Assembly: GCF_014647635.1 (NCBI RefSeq)
Contig: NZ_BMPO01000006.1
Coordinates: forward strand, 171,583-235,582
Length of the DNA stretch: 64,000 bases
Source: Pseudomonas matsuisoli
Lineage (GTDB): Bacteria; Pseudomonadota; Gammaproteobacteria; Pseudomonadales; Pseudomonadaceae
Direction: 5' to 3'
Made by a program: the position numbers and the translations under genes
Notes under the pieces: generated by a model
Databases searched by the model: none
What the model was told of the DNA's origin: nothing
Seen by the model: only the letters and a program-made list of their open reading frames with translations
Shown here: positions 9,202-17,950 of the stretch, in pieces
How positions within the stretch are numbered: position 1 is the stretch's first letter
How the letters are laid out: each line of letters starts with the position of its first letter

Positions 9202-9531
9202 TTATCGGTTCACCTTGATGACGTCGCCAGAGACCGTAGTTTTATAGCCGGTCAGAACGTACGCCCAGAACCAGTTTTCCTGAACCTGGGTATTGATCAG
9301 CGCGTCGCCGCCCTTGGCCTTGATGGCCGCGTTCTGTGCACGTACAAAGCGGTCGTTCTGCTTGATCGGGATGAATCCGAAAAGCAACAGGCCAGTGGCC
9401 TTCCCTTCACTGTGACCGATAACGGTGTACTGGCTGCTGTCGTACTGCTGGGTTTTCATCGGGGTACCGGTGCAACCTGCCAGAACCAGTCCGAGTGCTG
9501 CTGTGGCGATCGCCTTGCTGATGCTTTTCAC
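9202..9531 (-). CDS. Small predicted lipoprotein
   Basis: This 109-residue protein has a lipoprotein signal (KSISKAIATAALGLVLAGC), so it should be an anchored envelope protein. A segment with two hydrophobic stretches follows (TGLLLFGFIPIKQNDRF and NWFWAYVLTGYKTTVSG), of the type seen in short Pseudomonas lipoproteins of unknown role. GTG at 9531 is preferred over the ATG 12 bases upstream because GGAG lies 6 bases before it. The upstream ATG lacks a binding site. Confidence 0.65.
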   Translation of the reverse strand: MKSISKAIATAALGLVLAGCTGTPMKTQQYDSSQYTVIGHSEGKATGLLLFGFIPIKQNDRFVRAQNAAIKAKGGDALINTQVQENWFWAYVLTGYKTTVSGDVIKVNR

Positions 9532-9657
9532 TTGAAACTCCATAAAAAACGCCCGGGATCCATTTCACGGGCGCGCAACTTTAAAGAAGCTGACGCCCAA
9601 TTGCCATCGGCACGCTTCGCTTCCGTCGGCGTATTGCCCCCGTTCGTACAGCCGCCT

Positions 9658-10701
9658 TTAACGGTCCTGAATGGCCCTGGCCCGCTCCACACTGCCAGGG
9701 TGGGTGGAGACGTAGCTGCGCCAGTCATCTTGCGAACAGGCATCGTCAGCCGCATCGCAGTGGGTCTGCTCCAGCCGTTCGAGCATGGCCGTCAAACGTG
9801 ACACCGGAATGCCGGTTTTCACCAGCGCCTCCGCAGCGTAGCGGTCAGCTTCGTATTCAAAGGCACGGGAATAGCCCAGCTCGGTGAGGATGACCGGCAC
9901 CGCAGTCACCAGCGACGACACGGACGAAACATCGCCCACCAAGGCCATCGCGAGGATGCCGAGCGCCGAGCTCTGGATGAGCCGACGCAGCGCGTGCCGG
10001 CGATCCAAGTGGCCCATTTCGTGCGCCATGACGGCGAGCAGTTCCTCATCGTTCGGCGCGAGTTGGACCAGTTGATCAGTGAAGACGATGGTCCCGGAGG
10101 GCAAGGCCAATGCATTGGGGCCTATGGTTTTCGCGGTATCGCGAAACACCACCTGCACGTCCAGCCCCGGGTCCACGCGCTTGGCGAAGTCCATCAGAAC
10201 GAGCTGCAGCTCGGCCTGCCGCCCAGCCGGCAACGTACTCGGGCCCAGCAACCCCTGATCCATTACCGCCAGAGCGCCATCGCCGACCTTGCGACTGACA
10301 CTCTCCGGCAGCGTGAACGCTAATGCCTCGGCGACCGCGGGTACGCCGTAGCGAACACCACCCCAGGCGAACAGCACCGTTACCAACAAGCCAAGCACGA
10401 CATAACGCCAGTGGGATTCCAGGCGATGGAGCAGCCCATGTCGAGGGTGGTTGGTATTCAGAACAGCATCGATAGCCTCGTTGTCACCCGTTTCGAAACT
10501 GCCGCCGTTAGTGAACCGCAGGAAGCGGGGAGTGTTGCCGATGCGCGAGGAGATCTCCACATCGGCAACCGCGGCGGGACCGGCGAGCGACGACTCGTCG
10601 CCCGCGCGGATCTCGAGCCCGAGCTCACTGACATGCAGGCGGGCATGCTGACGATGCGAGCTGCCTGCGGCGCAGTAGAAACCGGGTACAGGCGAGTTCA
10701 C
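9658..10701 (-). CDS. M48-family zinc metallopeptidase
   Basis: This 347-residue protein carries the zinc motif HEMGH near residue 227 and a downstream glutamate in EYEADRYAAEAL, the third ligand of M48 (HtpX/Ste24/BepA) proteases. An N-terminal domain of about 90 residues comes first. One hydrophobic segment (YVVLGLLVTVLFAWGGV) precedes the catalytic domain, so the protease is probably on the periplasmic side of the inner membrane. The start is GTG, and the GTGA overlap with the YjgN stop shows translational coupling. The pair probably acts together in envelope maintenance; substrates are unknown. Confidence 0.82.
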   Translation of the reverse strand: MNSPVPGFYCAAGSSHRQHARLHVSELGLEIRAGDESSLAGPAAVADVEISSRIGNTPRFLRFTNGGSFETGDNEAIDAVLNTNHPRHGLLHRLESHWRYVVLGLLVTVLFAWGGVRYGVPAVAEALAFTLPESVSRKVGDGALAVMDQGLLGPSTLPAGRQAELQLVLMDFAKRVDPGLDVQVVFRDTAKTIGPNALALPSGTIVFTDQLVQLAPNDEELLAVMAHEMGHLDRRHALRRLIQSSALGILAMALVGDVSSVSSLVTAVPVILTELGYSRAFEYEADRYAAEALVKTGIPVSRLTAMLERLEQTHCDAADDACSQDDWRSYVSTHPGSVERARAIQDR

Positions 10702-12026
10702 AGCCCGAGGTCCACGCTGAAGAACTCGGCGACCTCACCCCCCGTCGCGGTGGCGCTGTTGCGCTGATCGGCGACGAATCCGTCCAGGTCACCAGAGACG
10801 TTCATGGCGACGTGCTCCGCCGCATAACACGCCGTGCGCACTCGCGCCCACGGGTAGAACAAGCCTAGGGTGCACAACAGCGCGAGGCCGTTGGTCACGA
10901 CCAACGCTGCGTAGGAGCCATAGGCATACCGTGCGTTGAGACGATGCGGCCCAAGCGTAGAGGACGAATAGGCCACATTGATCAATGCGACCCGGAAGTA
11001 AACGAAGGTTGCCAAATAGGCGAGCATCATCGGCACGACAAAATGGCCGATCATTTTGCCTACGAAATACGCCAGGCCGAAGCCGCCGAACGTGACCAGC
11101 AAACCGATACCGGCCACCGCGTAGAACACGCCTGGGCCGGCAGTGAAGCCGAATTGCGTCGCGCCATAGCGGCTGTGTTCGATCAAAAACCGCTGTTGGC
11201 GCTGGAGTGACAAAGGGAACAACAACCCCAAGGTCAACAACGCCAATAGGGGCCAGCCAATGAATGCCCAGGCGGCGGACCCGACCTTTCCATCGAAACC
11301 AAACCGCACACCGCGCCAGGCACTGTTATGTAGATGAAAGCTGAGCCCGCGTACGATCAACCAAGGCGTCGCGATCGCCACCAGCAAACCGCTGAACATG
11401 CCAAACAGCGGCCAAAGCGTGCCGATGACGCTGTACAGGATCAACAGTACGACCGCGATGATGCGCCCTTTCAATATCTGCATCGGCTTGGCGAGATACT
11501 CGAAACTGTTTTCGTCCAACCGTGTATTGCCATAGAAATAGCGCAGCGTCCGCACTTTCGCCCAGGCTGAATAGATGCCAAGCGTGACGATGGTCAGCAG
11601 CAGGTTGACGATCCAGATGCGGAAAAACTCACCACCGCTGCCGGTGAACTCAAAGCCTACCGAGCGACGCTTCGGCTCATCGCGTGGCATCGTGCGCGGG
11701 GGTATCTGGATCGGGGCTGCCGGGGCAAGTTGCGCGGCGGGTACTTCCTCAACGTCCTTGGCGACGAGCTCCAGTGCAAACGGACGAGCCGTTTCACTAG
11801 GCTCCAGCTGCACTCGCGCGCCCAGCACATTCAACTTGTCGAGATAGCGCTCGGCATCTTCTAGCGTCAGCCCACGCTTGATGACGGTACGCGGCGCGTT
11901 GAACAGCTGCTCCAGACGCTCGGCGCCCAGCTTGAACAAGCGAGCGAAATCCTGCTTGACCTGGTCACGGTCGAAGCCGTCGGCGATCTCGCCACTGAAG
12001 ACGAGACTGTAAGTTGGATCGGACAT
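10698..12026 (-). CDS. yjgN: DUF898 (YjgN family) polytopic membrane protein
   Basis: This protein of about 442 residues has a soluble N-terminal segment (residues 1-125) and then many hydrophobic helices. The repeated family signature appears twice: GIYSAWAKVRTLRYFYGNT near residue 155 and LGLFYPWARVRTACYAAEH near residue 390. YjgN/DUF898 proteins have no established function. The frame is open 32 codons upstream, but AGGGAAA precedes the ATG at 12026 and the leader is uncharacteristic. It is immediately upstream of, and coupled to, the M48 protease gene, a common pairing in Pseudomonas. Confidence 0.8.
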   Translation of the reverse strand: MSDPTYSLVFSGEIADGFDRDQVKQDFARLFKLGAERLEQLFNAPRTVIKRGLTLEDAERYLDKLNVLGARVQLEPSETARPFALELVAKDVEEVPAAQLAPAAPIQIPPRTMPRDEPKRRSVGFEFTGSGGEFFRIWIVNLLLTIVTLGIYSAWAKVRTLRYFYGNTRLDENSFEYLAKPMQILKGRIIAVVLLILYSVIGTLWPLFGMFSGLLVAIATPWLIVRGLSFHLHNSAWRGVRFGFDGKVGSAAWAFIGWPLLALLTLGLLFPLSLQRQQRFLIEHSRYGATQFGFTAGPGVFYAVAGIGLLVTFGGFGLAYFVGKMIGHFVVPMMLAYLATFVYFRVALINVAYSSSTLGPHRLNARYAYGSYAALVVTNGLALLCTLGLFYPWARVRTACYAAEHVAMNVSGDLDGFVADQRNSATATGGEVAEFFSVDLGL

Positions 12027-12223
12027 ATACGTTTCCCTACGTAGAAAGGCATCCTTTCGCTGCCGGTCGGCAGCCCGCGCGCATCTTAGTGGGTTATGGA
12101 CGCGGCGAATACGAGGTAACAAATATTTTATGTGGCCGTATGGCCATGTTTTGGATACCCGATTCTGCAGGTGTTTTTCTCAAGCAAGGCAGACACGCAG
12201 CAACAGCTACGCCCGCGGCCTCC

Positions 12224-12313
12224 TGTAGGAGCGAGCTTGCTCGCGAAAGCGGTTTCGCCCGCGAAGACGGTGCTGAGCGCGCCACCGCATTCGCGAGCAA
12301 GCTCGCTCCTACA
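12224..12313. repeat. REPIN: two REP units in inverted orientation
   Basis: Arms 12224-12247 and 12290-12313 (unit TGTAGGAGCGAGCTTGCTCG then CGAA) are exact reverse complements over 24 bases with a 42-base spacer. It lies in the 487-base divergent region between yjgN and dld (12027-12513). I see nothing else defined there apart from the start signals of the two genes. Confidence 0.85.
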
Positions 12314-12513
12314 ACAGTGTGCTATCCCGGAAATCGGCTGCACACTCATCCAGCTGATCACCCGCAACCTATGCATCCCCCTCGCAACCGAGGCGGATCA
12401 CGTTAATAATCGCCTGCAGCAGATAGGCGCCGGCATCAGCGTTCGCCCTATTTGACGAAAAGTAGCTCCAAGAATAAATCCCTCCTTTTCGACCTGCTCA
12501 ACGAGTGCTGAAC

Positions 12514-14238
12514 ATGAAGAACACGGGCAATACAACGCGCGAGACCCTGCTTAAACAGTTGACCGATGTAGTGGGCAGCGCACACGTACTCACCGACGAA
12601 CAAGCCACTCGCCGCTACCGCAAAGGCCATCGCACCGGGGAAGGCAACGTGCTGGCGGTCGTCATGCCCGGTACATTGCTGGAGCAATGGCAAGTATTGA
12701 GTGCTGCTGTCGCAGCGGATCGCATCGTCATCATGCAGGCGGCAAACACGGGTCTGACCGGCGGCTCTACACCGAACGGCAACGATTATGATCGCGAGGT
12801 CGTTCTTCTCAGCACGCGGCGCCTGGTCGGCGTCCAGCTGGTGAACGAAGGCAATCAGGTGGTTTGCCTGCCGGGCGCCACCCTGGATCGCCTCGAGCAA
12901 ACCCTTGCGCCACTTGGCCGTGAGCCTCATTCGGTCATCGGTTCTTCCTGTATTGGTGCCTCGGTACTGGGGGGCGTCTGCAATAACTCCGGGGGCGCAC
13001 TGGTAAGACGCGGGCCCGCTTACACCGAGCTTGCGCTGTATGCGCAAGTCCGTGAGGACGGCACGCTCGAACTCGTCAATCACCTTGGGATCGAGTTGGG
13101 GGATACGCCCGAAGAGATACTGTCCCGCCTGCAAAACGGTGATTACCGACCCGAGCACGTCCTTAACGAAAACGCGGGCAAGGCGTCCGATGATCGCTAC
13201 AGCGACCACGTCAGGGATGTCGATGCCGACACGCCGGCGCGCTTCAATGCGGACCCGTCACGCCTGTTCGAAGCCTCCGGCTCTGCCGGCAAGCTGTGCC
13301 TCTTCGCGGTGCGCCTGGATACCTTTCCCAAGGAGCCGAGCACCGTCTTCTACATCGGCAGCAACGATCCGAACGATCTCACCGAAGTCCGCCGCCACTT
13401 GCTCGCCAAGCTGCCGCGCCTACCCATCGCGGGGGAATACATTCACCGCACGGCGTTCGATATCGGCGAGAAATACGGCAAGGACACCTTCCTGCTCATC
13501 GACAAGCTCGGCACCGCGCAAGTCCCCAAGGCGTTCGACATAAAAAGCCACGTGGACGCCTTCTTCGAGCGGTGCGGCATGCGTGGGGTGACTGACCGCG
13601 TCATTCAGGCGCTGATGAACGTACTCCCCAGCCACCTGCCCAAACGCATCCGTGATTACCGCGAGCACTACGAGCATCACTTGCTGCTGCGGGTATCGAA
13701 CGACACGCTCGACGCAACCCGTGCGTTTCTCGAGACGTATTTTTCTAACCGGACATCGGGCGCATTCTTCGAGTGCGATGCAGACGAAGGACGCAAGGCG
13801 TTCCTGCACCGCTTCGCCATCGCTGGCGCCGCCATTCGTTATCGAGAAGCCCATCGCAGCAGCGTGGAAGACATCGTTGCGCTGGACATCGCCCTACGCC
13901 GGAACGACCGTGACTGGGTCGAAACGCTGCCAGACGAAATGGAGCGCGACATCATCCACAAGCTCTACTACGGCCACTTCTTCTGTCATGTCTTCCACCA
14001 GGACTACATCGTCAAGAAAGGCGTAGACCCAATGGACATGGAGCATCGCATGTGGACGCTGCTGGACGGTCGACGTGCGGAGTACCCGGCCGAGCACAAC
14101 GTGGGGCACCTCTACATCGCCAAGCCAGCGTTGGCTGGGTTCTACCGCGAACTAGACCCGACCAACACCTTCAACCCCGGTATTGGGCATACCTCGAAGA
14201 AACGCGGCTGGGGTGAGTGTTGCGGGCAGGAGCATTGA
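12514..14238 (+). CDS. dld: Quinone-dependent D-lactate dehydrogenase
   Basis: This protein of about 574 residues is a FAD-binding PCMH-type membrane-associated dehydrogenase oxidising D-lactate to pyruvate and passing electrons to quinone. The FAD segment AANTGLTGGSTPNG lies near residue 80, and GASVLGGVCNNSGGALVRRGP near residue 150. The C-terminal membrane-binding half includes EHNVGHLYIAKP and the final GWGECC. Length matches E. coli Dld (571). An in-frame GTG three codons upstream is possible; neither start has a strong Shine-Dalgarno sequence. It stands alone, 46 kb from the lldP-lldD operon. Confidence 0.9.
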   Translation: MKNTGNTTRETLLKQLTDVVGSAHVLTDEQATRRYRKGHRTGEGNVLAVVMPGTLLEQWQVLSAAVAADRIVIMQAANTGLTGGSTPNGNDYDREVVLLSTRRLVGVQLVNEGNQVVCLPGATLDRLEQTLAPLGREPHSVIGSSCIGASVLGGVCNNSGGALVRRGPAYTELALYAQVREDGTLELVNHLGIELGDTPEEILSRLQNGDYRPEHVLNENAGKASDDRYSDHVRDVDADTPARFNADPSRLFEASGSAGKLCLFAVRLDTFPKEPSTVFYIGSNDPNDLTEVRRHLLAKLPRLPIAGEYIHRTAFDIGEKYGKDTFLLIDKLGTAQVPKAFDIKSHVDAFFERCGMRGVTDRVIQALMNVLPSHLPKRIRDYREHYEHHLLLRVSNDTLDATRAFLETYFSNRTSGAFFECDADEGRKAFLHRFAIAGAAIRYREAHRSSVEDIVALDIALRRNDRDWVETLPDEMERDIIHKLYYGHFFCHVFHQDYIVKKGVDPMDMEHRMWTLLDGRRAEYPAEHNVGHLYIAKPALAGFYRELDPTNTFNPGIGHTSKKRGWGECCGQEH

Positions 14239-14253
14239 GAAAACGGCAATACC

Positions 14254-14345
14254 TGTAGGAGCCAGCTTGCTGGCGATCGCTTTGGCGTACGACATCGAAA
14301 TCGCTGATCGCCAGCAAGCTGATCGCAGCCCGGCTGGCTCCTGCA
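14254..14345. repeat. Degenerate REP pair
   Basis: A complete unit at 14254-14278 (TGTAGGAGCCAGCTTGCTGG then CGATC) faces an inverted copy starting at 14306. That copy is interrupted after GATCGCCAGCAAGCT by about 15 bases (GATCGCAGCCCGGCT) before GGCTCCTGCA. The extra bases resemble the apex of the hairpin at 44780-44829, suggesting recombination between REP variants. It lies just after dld. Confidence 0.65.
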
Positions 14346-14392
14346 TCACCTCTCATTTCATCTTCGATAGATTTCCAGCTCAACAAGCTCTT

Positions 14393-14481
14393 GTAGGGGC
14401 GGGTTTACCCGCGAATACAGCGGCGGGGACGTCGCTATTCTTTGCAACGGACATCGCTATCGCGGGTAAACCCGCCCCTAC
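14393..14481. repeat. REPIN of a second sequence class
   Basis: Arms 14393-14414 (GTAGGGGCGGGTTTACCCGC then GA) and 14460-14481 are exact reverse complements over 22 bases with a 45-base spacer. The sequence class differs from the GGAGCCAGC units, so at least two REP families coexist within 250 bases. Confidence 0.8.
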
Positions 14482-14552
14482 TGGGATCGAGCTTGAAGCA
14501 CGACAAGACCGCACACCTAAAGCCATCGTCGTCTCAAGCCACTTCGATCACG

Positions 14553-14831
14553 AGGGTCTGTTGCCGTTTCGTCGCGAGCCGCGTTGCCGCGAGAAATGGC
14601 CTCCGGCTAGGCGCAGGATGCAGGTAATGACCAGACTGGCCGTGTCGCTCCCTTACCAAATCCTGCAACGACGGCGGAGGCCATTTCCCGCGCAACCCGC
14701 AGGGACGGGCCAGTTTTTGCGCGCGGCGTTGTTGCTCACCTTGGATTTGGCCCGCCAAACCCTGCGGTTCGCGCCTAGCCTCGCGCAAAAACAGGCACCG
14801 TCGCGGCCGCGCCGAAACGGCAACAGACCCT
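14553..14831. repeat. 279-bp nested-palindrome intergenic element
   Basis: Perfect 19-bp outer inverted repeats (AGGGTCTGTTGCCGTTTCG at 14553-14571 and its reverse complement at 14813-14831) bound two internal palindromes. The first has arms 14583-14605 and 14675-14696 (one indel, one mismatch). The second has arms 14709-14723 and 14782-14796 around TTTTTGCGCG (one mismatch). No real gene lies inside. The structure suggests a non-autonomous mobile element or a highly structured RNA. It ends 77 bases before the pirin gene. Confidence 0.65.
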
Positions 14832-14908
14832 AGCATCTAAACCCTCGATTAGTGCCCCCTGAAGAACGATGGTAAAACGAGCGCCTTCTTTGATTCACGG
14901 AGGTAGCC

Positions 14909-15769
14909 ATGTCCCTTCGCTCGCTCGTCCGCAGCCACCCGGCCCAGCGTGACGACATTGCCGATCTCACCACGCGCCGTCCTGTCCCGGGCCCGACGCT
15001 GGAGCACCTCAATCCTTTTCTGTTTCTCAATCATCACGGCCCGCAGACCTATCCGCCACATAACGCCGGTTTGCCGTTCGGACCCCATCCGCATCGCGGT
15101 TTCGAAACGGTCACCTTCATTCTCGAAGGCGATTTGGCCCATGCCGACACAGGTGGCCATGAAAGCGTCATCCATGCAGGCGGCATTCAGTGGATGACCG
15201 CCGGCAGCGGGCTGATTCACTCCGAGCTATCGCCCGAATCATTCAAACAGCAAGGTGGCGCACTAGAGATCCTGCAACTCTGGCTGAACCTGCCCGCGAA
15301 GCTGAAGATGACTACACCGCGCTATGTCGGCGTGCAACGTGACGCCATCCCGGTATTGCCTACCACGGACGGCATGGGCGAAATCAGCCTTATCGCCGGT
15401 AGGCTTGCGGAGACCACAGGCCCGGTCGAGTCGCTGACTGGCGCGTTCATGAGTTCGATAACCCTTAACGCGGGTGGACGCGTTCGACTCGACGGGCTGA
15501 CCGGCCGTGTGGTCTTTCTGTACGTCGTCCGCGGCGATGTCCAGGTCGGCGACGGGTCGCTCTTGGCATTTCAGCTCGCTGAGTTCGGCGAAAAGGGTGA
15601 TGCCGTCGAGCTGGTCGCGAATGAAGACAGCGTGCTGCTGTTCGGTCACGCGGACCCGATCGACGAACCGGTCGTGGCTCACGGCCCCTTTGTCATGAAC
15701 ACGACGACCGAGATTCACCAGGCGATTGCCGACTACCGCGCCGGTAAGTTTCAGGTCCAACCCGACTGA
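14909..15769 (+). CDS. Pirin-family cupin protein
   Basis: This 286-residue bicupin has the pirin N-terminal metal-site pattern GPHPHRGFETVTFILEG, then H(E)S and GIQWMTAGSGLIHSE, giving three histidines and a glutamate for one metal ion. The C-terminal cupin lacks such ligands, as in other pirins. Bacterial pirins such as YhhW can act as quercetinases, while others modulate pyruvate dehydrogenase; the role here is undetermined. GGAGG lies 6 bases before the ATG. No operon partner. Confidence 0.88.
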   Translation: MSLRSLVRSHPAQRDDIADLTTRRPVPGPTLEHLNPFLFLNHHGPQTYPPHNAGLPFGPHPHRGFETVTFILEGDLAHADTGGHESVIHAGGIQWMTAGSGLIHSELSPESFKQQGGALEILQLWLNLPAKLKMTTPRYVGVQRDAIPVLPTTDGMGEISLIAGRLAETTGPVESLTGAFMSSITLNAGGRVRLDGLTGRVVFLYVVRGDVQVGDGSLLAFQLAEFGEKGDAVELVANEDSVLLFGHADPIDEPVVAHGPFVMNTTTEIHQAIADYRAGKFQVQPD

Positions 15770-15781
15770 CCTGGACGGCCT

Positions 15782-17047
15782 TCAGAAGCCAAAGCCCATC
15801 TGATCCCGGCCTGTCGTAGCGGCACGCCGGGGCTGTCGTATTGCCTTCGCCCCACTGCCCGCCGGCGTCTCGACGACCAACAGCGTCAAGCCGACTTCAT
15901 TTCCACCCTGTTTGAGCCGTACGCAGAGATCGCCGCCCAACGCGTCATCCACATCGCCCGAAAACGACGCGCTTGCCGACAGACTGGCGGAGATTGCCGT
16001 CAACGTCGCCGCGCGACGCCGATACGGGGCGAATACCAGCATTAGCCTTTCGCTCGCTGCACCGGGCTCTGCCGACAACAGCGCGTTCAGTTCGTCCTGG
16101 AAAAACGGGTCACCACGCCAGAAAACACAACGCCCCCAGAGCGACGCGTGCCCCTCGATCTGCAGTGAAAAATCCTGGCTGCCGCGAGCCACGAACGCGT
16201 CGCCGGTACCCGGTGCTTGCAAGCACGCGTTCAACCGCAGCACGTGATAGTCGCGCAAGCTCGGCTCGGTCATCACAGCGAACATATCAGGGCTGTGGCA
16301 AAGCCCTGCACTGGCAGACCTTAGCATCTCGACGATCCGCTTGCGGGCATCGACCGAGAGAGGAAGTGCGGCGTCGGACGCAGGCGTCTCTCGCGAAAGC
16401 GGTGGTAGCTCCGCGCGTACCCGTTCATGGTCTGGCTCGTCCGAAGGTTCGCGCGGACTCATCGAAACGCCGAGTGCGGTCAACAATGCCCGATGCGCCT
16501 GGAGGGCCTGTTGCCGGGCACCCACACGTGCAGCGGCGCGTTCCACGAGCCCATCGTTATAGGCGGTGACCTGCCGACCGATCTCATCCAGGCTGCGCCC
16601 GAGCGCTCGCAACGCTTGCTCGACCAATGCACGTGCGTGCTGCTCTTGCCCCTGCTTGATACGAAATCCCAGCACCAGAAAACGGGATTCGATACGCACG
16701 GCGGCCTGGGCGAAAGGCGTACTTCCGACCGCGGCACCGAACAAGGTCTCGTCGCCACTGTAGGCGACCCGGACACTCAGACGATGCGCCAGATGGCCGT
16801 CTTCATCGGCTTCGAGATCCGGATAGTCCTCTTCAGCGTCGGCGCTCCAGGCGTCGAGCTCCGCAACGAGCGGCTCGACACGATAACGCTCCACCAGATA
16901 ACCGGTGAGTACGTCCAGCGCGCTATGCAGCACTCGCTCGGGCTCGAAACGCTCGATCTCGGCATCGAATGCTCTTAGGCGGTCGGCAAGCCATGGGGCC
17001 AGATCGAAATCGGAGAACAGCGTGGAGGTCTGATCGTTGGTACGCAT
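15782..17047 (-). CDS. Conserved-looking hypothetical protein, about 421 residues
   Basis: I do not recognise this family. The protein is soluble, acidic in its first 90 residues (SADAEEDYPDLEADEDG) and has a central alpha-helical, alanine/arginine-rich part (residues 120-210) that could be coiled. No signal peptide or membrane segment was seen. The ATG at 17047 is nine codons into the open frame and has AAGG upstream; the longer form lacks one. It converges on the pirin gene with 12 bases between stops. Codon use fits the neighbours, so I take it as real. Confidence 0.6.
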   Translation of the reverse strand: MRTNDQTSTLFSDFDLAPWLADRLRAFDAEIERFEPERVLHSALDVLTGYLVERYRVEPLVAELDAWSADAEEDYPDLEADEDGHLAHRLSVRVAYSGDETLFGAAVGSTPFAQAAVRIESRFLVLGFRIKQGQEQHARALVEQALRALGRSLDEIGRQVTAYNDGLVERAAARVGARQQALQAHRALLTALGVSMSPREPSDEPDHERVRAELPPLSRETPASDAALPLSVDARKRIVEMLRSASAGLCHSPDMFAVMTEPSLRDYHVLRLNACLQAPGTGDAFVARGSQDFSLQIEGHASLWGRCVFWRGDPFFQDELNALLSAEPGAASERLMLVFAPYRRRAATLTAISASLSASASFSGDVDDALGGDLCVRLKQGGNEVGLTLLVVETPAGSGAKAIRQPRRAATTGRDQMGFGF

Positions 17048-17148
17048 GAATAGCCTTGGCAGTTCAGCTGCCAACCGTGCAAAAGGCGCAAAAGCCGGCC
17101 CTGCCAGCTCCGCGCGAATGGGATTGAAGCATAAGCGTCAGCACGACA

Positions 17149-17865
17149 TTAGAAACGATCTGTGGCACCGGCATAACGCCACTGCCCCTCCGGCACTTTG
17201 CCAATGGAAACACCGCCCACCCGCAGACGCTTCATCGATTCGACCTTTAACCCAACACTTGCACACATTGTTTGAACCGCGTCGAGTGCGGGGTTCTTCA
17301 GCGCAAAGCGCAGGCGGGTCTCGTTCTGCCAGCTGACCTTGCACGGCGGAATCGGTTGCCCTTTCCAACTGTGTCCACGCTTGAGCCGCTCTAACCCGTC
17401 CTCATGCATTTGGCCGCTCACTTCCGCAACGTACTCCTGCTCGAGCCGGTAACCGTCCGCGGTGATCTTGCGCAATGTGCGCCAGTCCTGGGTGAAGATG
17501 GCCAACCCACCTGCCCCCTTCTGCAAAGACAAACCTGGGGAAAGCCGCACGAAATGCCCCTTCAGTACGCGCGTCTCGGCGGGGTCCTCGGCCCAGTGCG
17601 TGGCCGTGCTCAGTAACGCCCGTAGCGTTTCCGGATGATCATCGCTGCCAGCCGGCATATTCAGCAGCAGCGTGGCAGGCGCCAACGGTGTCGCGCTGGC
17701 GCCGGGCAACAACGCGACCGCATGCGTATCGACCTTGAACTGCGGCTCGTCCACGACGGCACCGTCTACCGTCACCCAACCGCCCTCGATATAAAGCTCT
17801 GCCTCGCGGCGCGAGCAGCCGGTGAGTTCGATGAGGCGTTTGGAGAGGCGAATCGGCTCTGACAT
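17149..17865 (-). CDS. RsuA/RluF-type pseudouridine synthase-like protein with altered catalytic motif
   Basis: This 238-residue protein has an N-terminal S4 RNA-binding domain (RLSKRLIELTGCSRREAELYIEGGWVTVDG, residues 5-35) and then a RsuA-like domain. Active enzymes have a catalytic Asp in a GRLDxxTxGLLLLT motif. The equivalent here reads LSLQKGAGGLAIFTQD, where the Asp position appears to be Gln. The downstream segments DGYRLEQEYVAEV and LKVESMKRLRVGGVSIG are well kept. It may bind rRNA without isomerising uridine, or use another acid. Start chosen at MSEPIRLSK; a longer frame upstream lacks homology. Confidence 0.75.
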   Translation of the reverse strand: MSEPIRLSKRLIELTGCSRREAELYIEGGWVTVDGAVVDEPQFKVDTHAVALLPGASATPLAPATLLLNMPAGSDDHPETLRALLSTATHWAEDPAETRVLKGHFVRLSPGLSLQKGAGGLAIFTQDWRTLRKITADGYRLEQEYVAEVSGQMHEDGLERLKRGHSWKGQPIPPCKVSWQNETRLRFALKNPALDAVQTMCASVGLKVESMKRLRVGGVSIGKVPEGQWRYAGATDRF

Positions 17866-17950
17866 GGGAAGCACCAATAAAGGGGTGCGCCATTGTAGCG
17901 AGGCTCGGCTCAATCACGCGATGCTCCCGACACGATCAGAGAGCGCGCCA

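Noticed and set aside
14183-14833. Plus-strand open frame of 216 codons after dld
   Set aside because: It runs through the REP pair, REPIN and nested-palindrome element; its translation mirrors the repeats and has no protein features.
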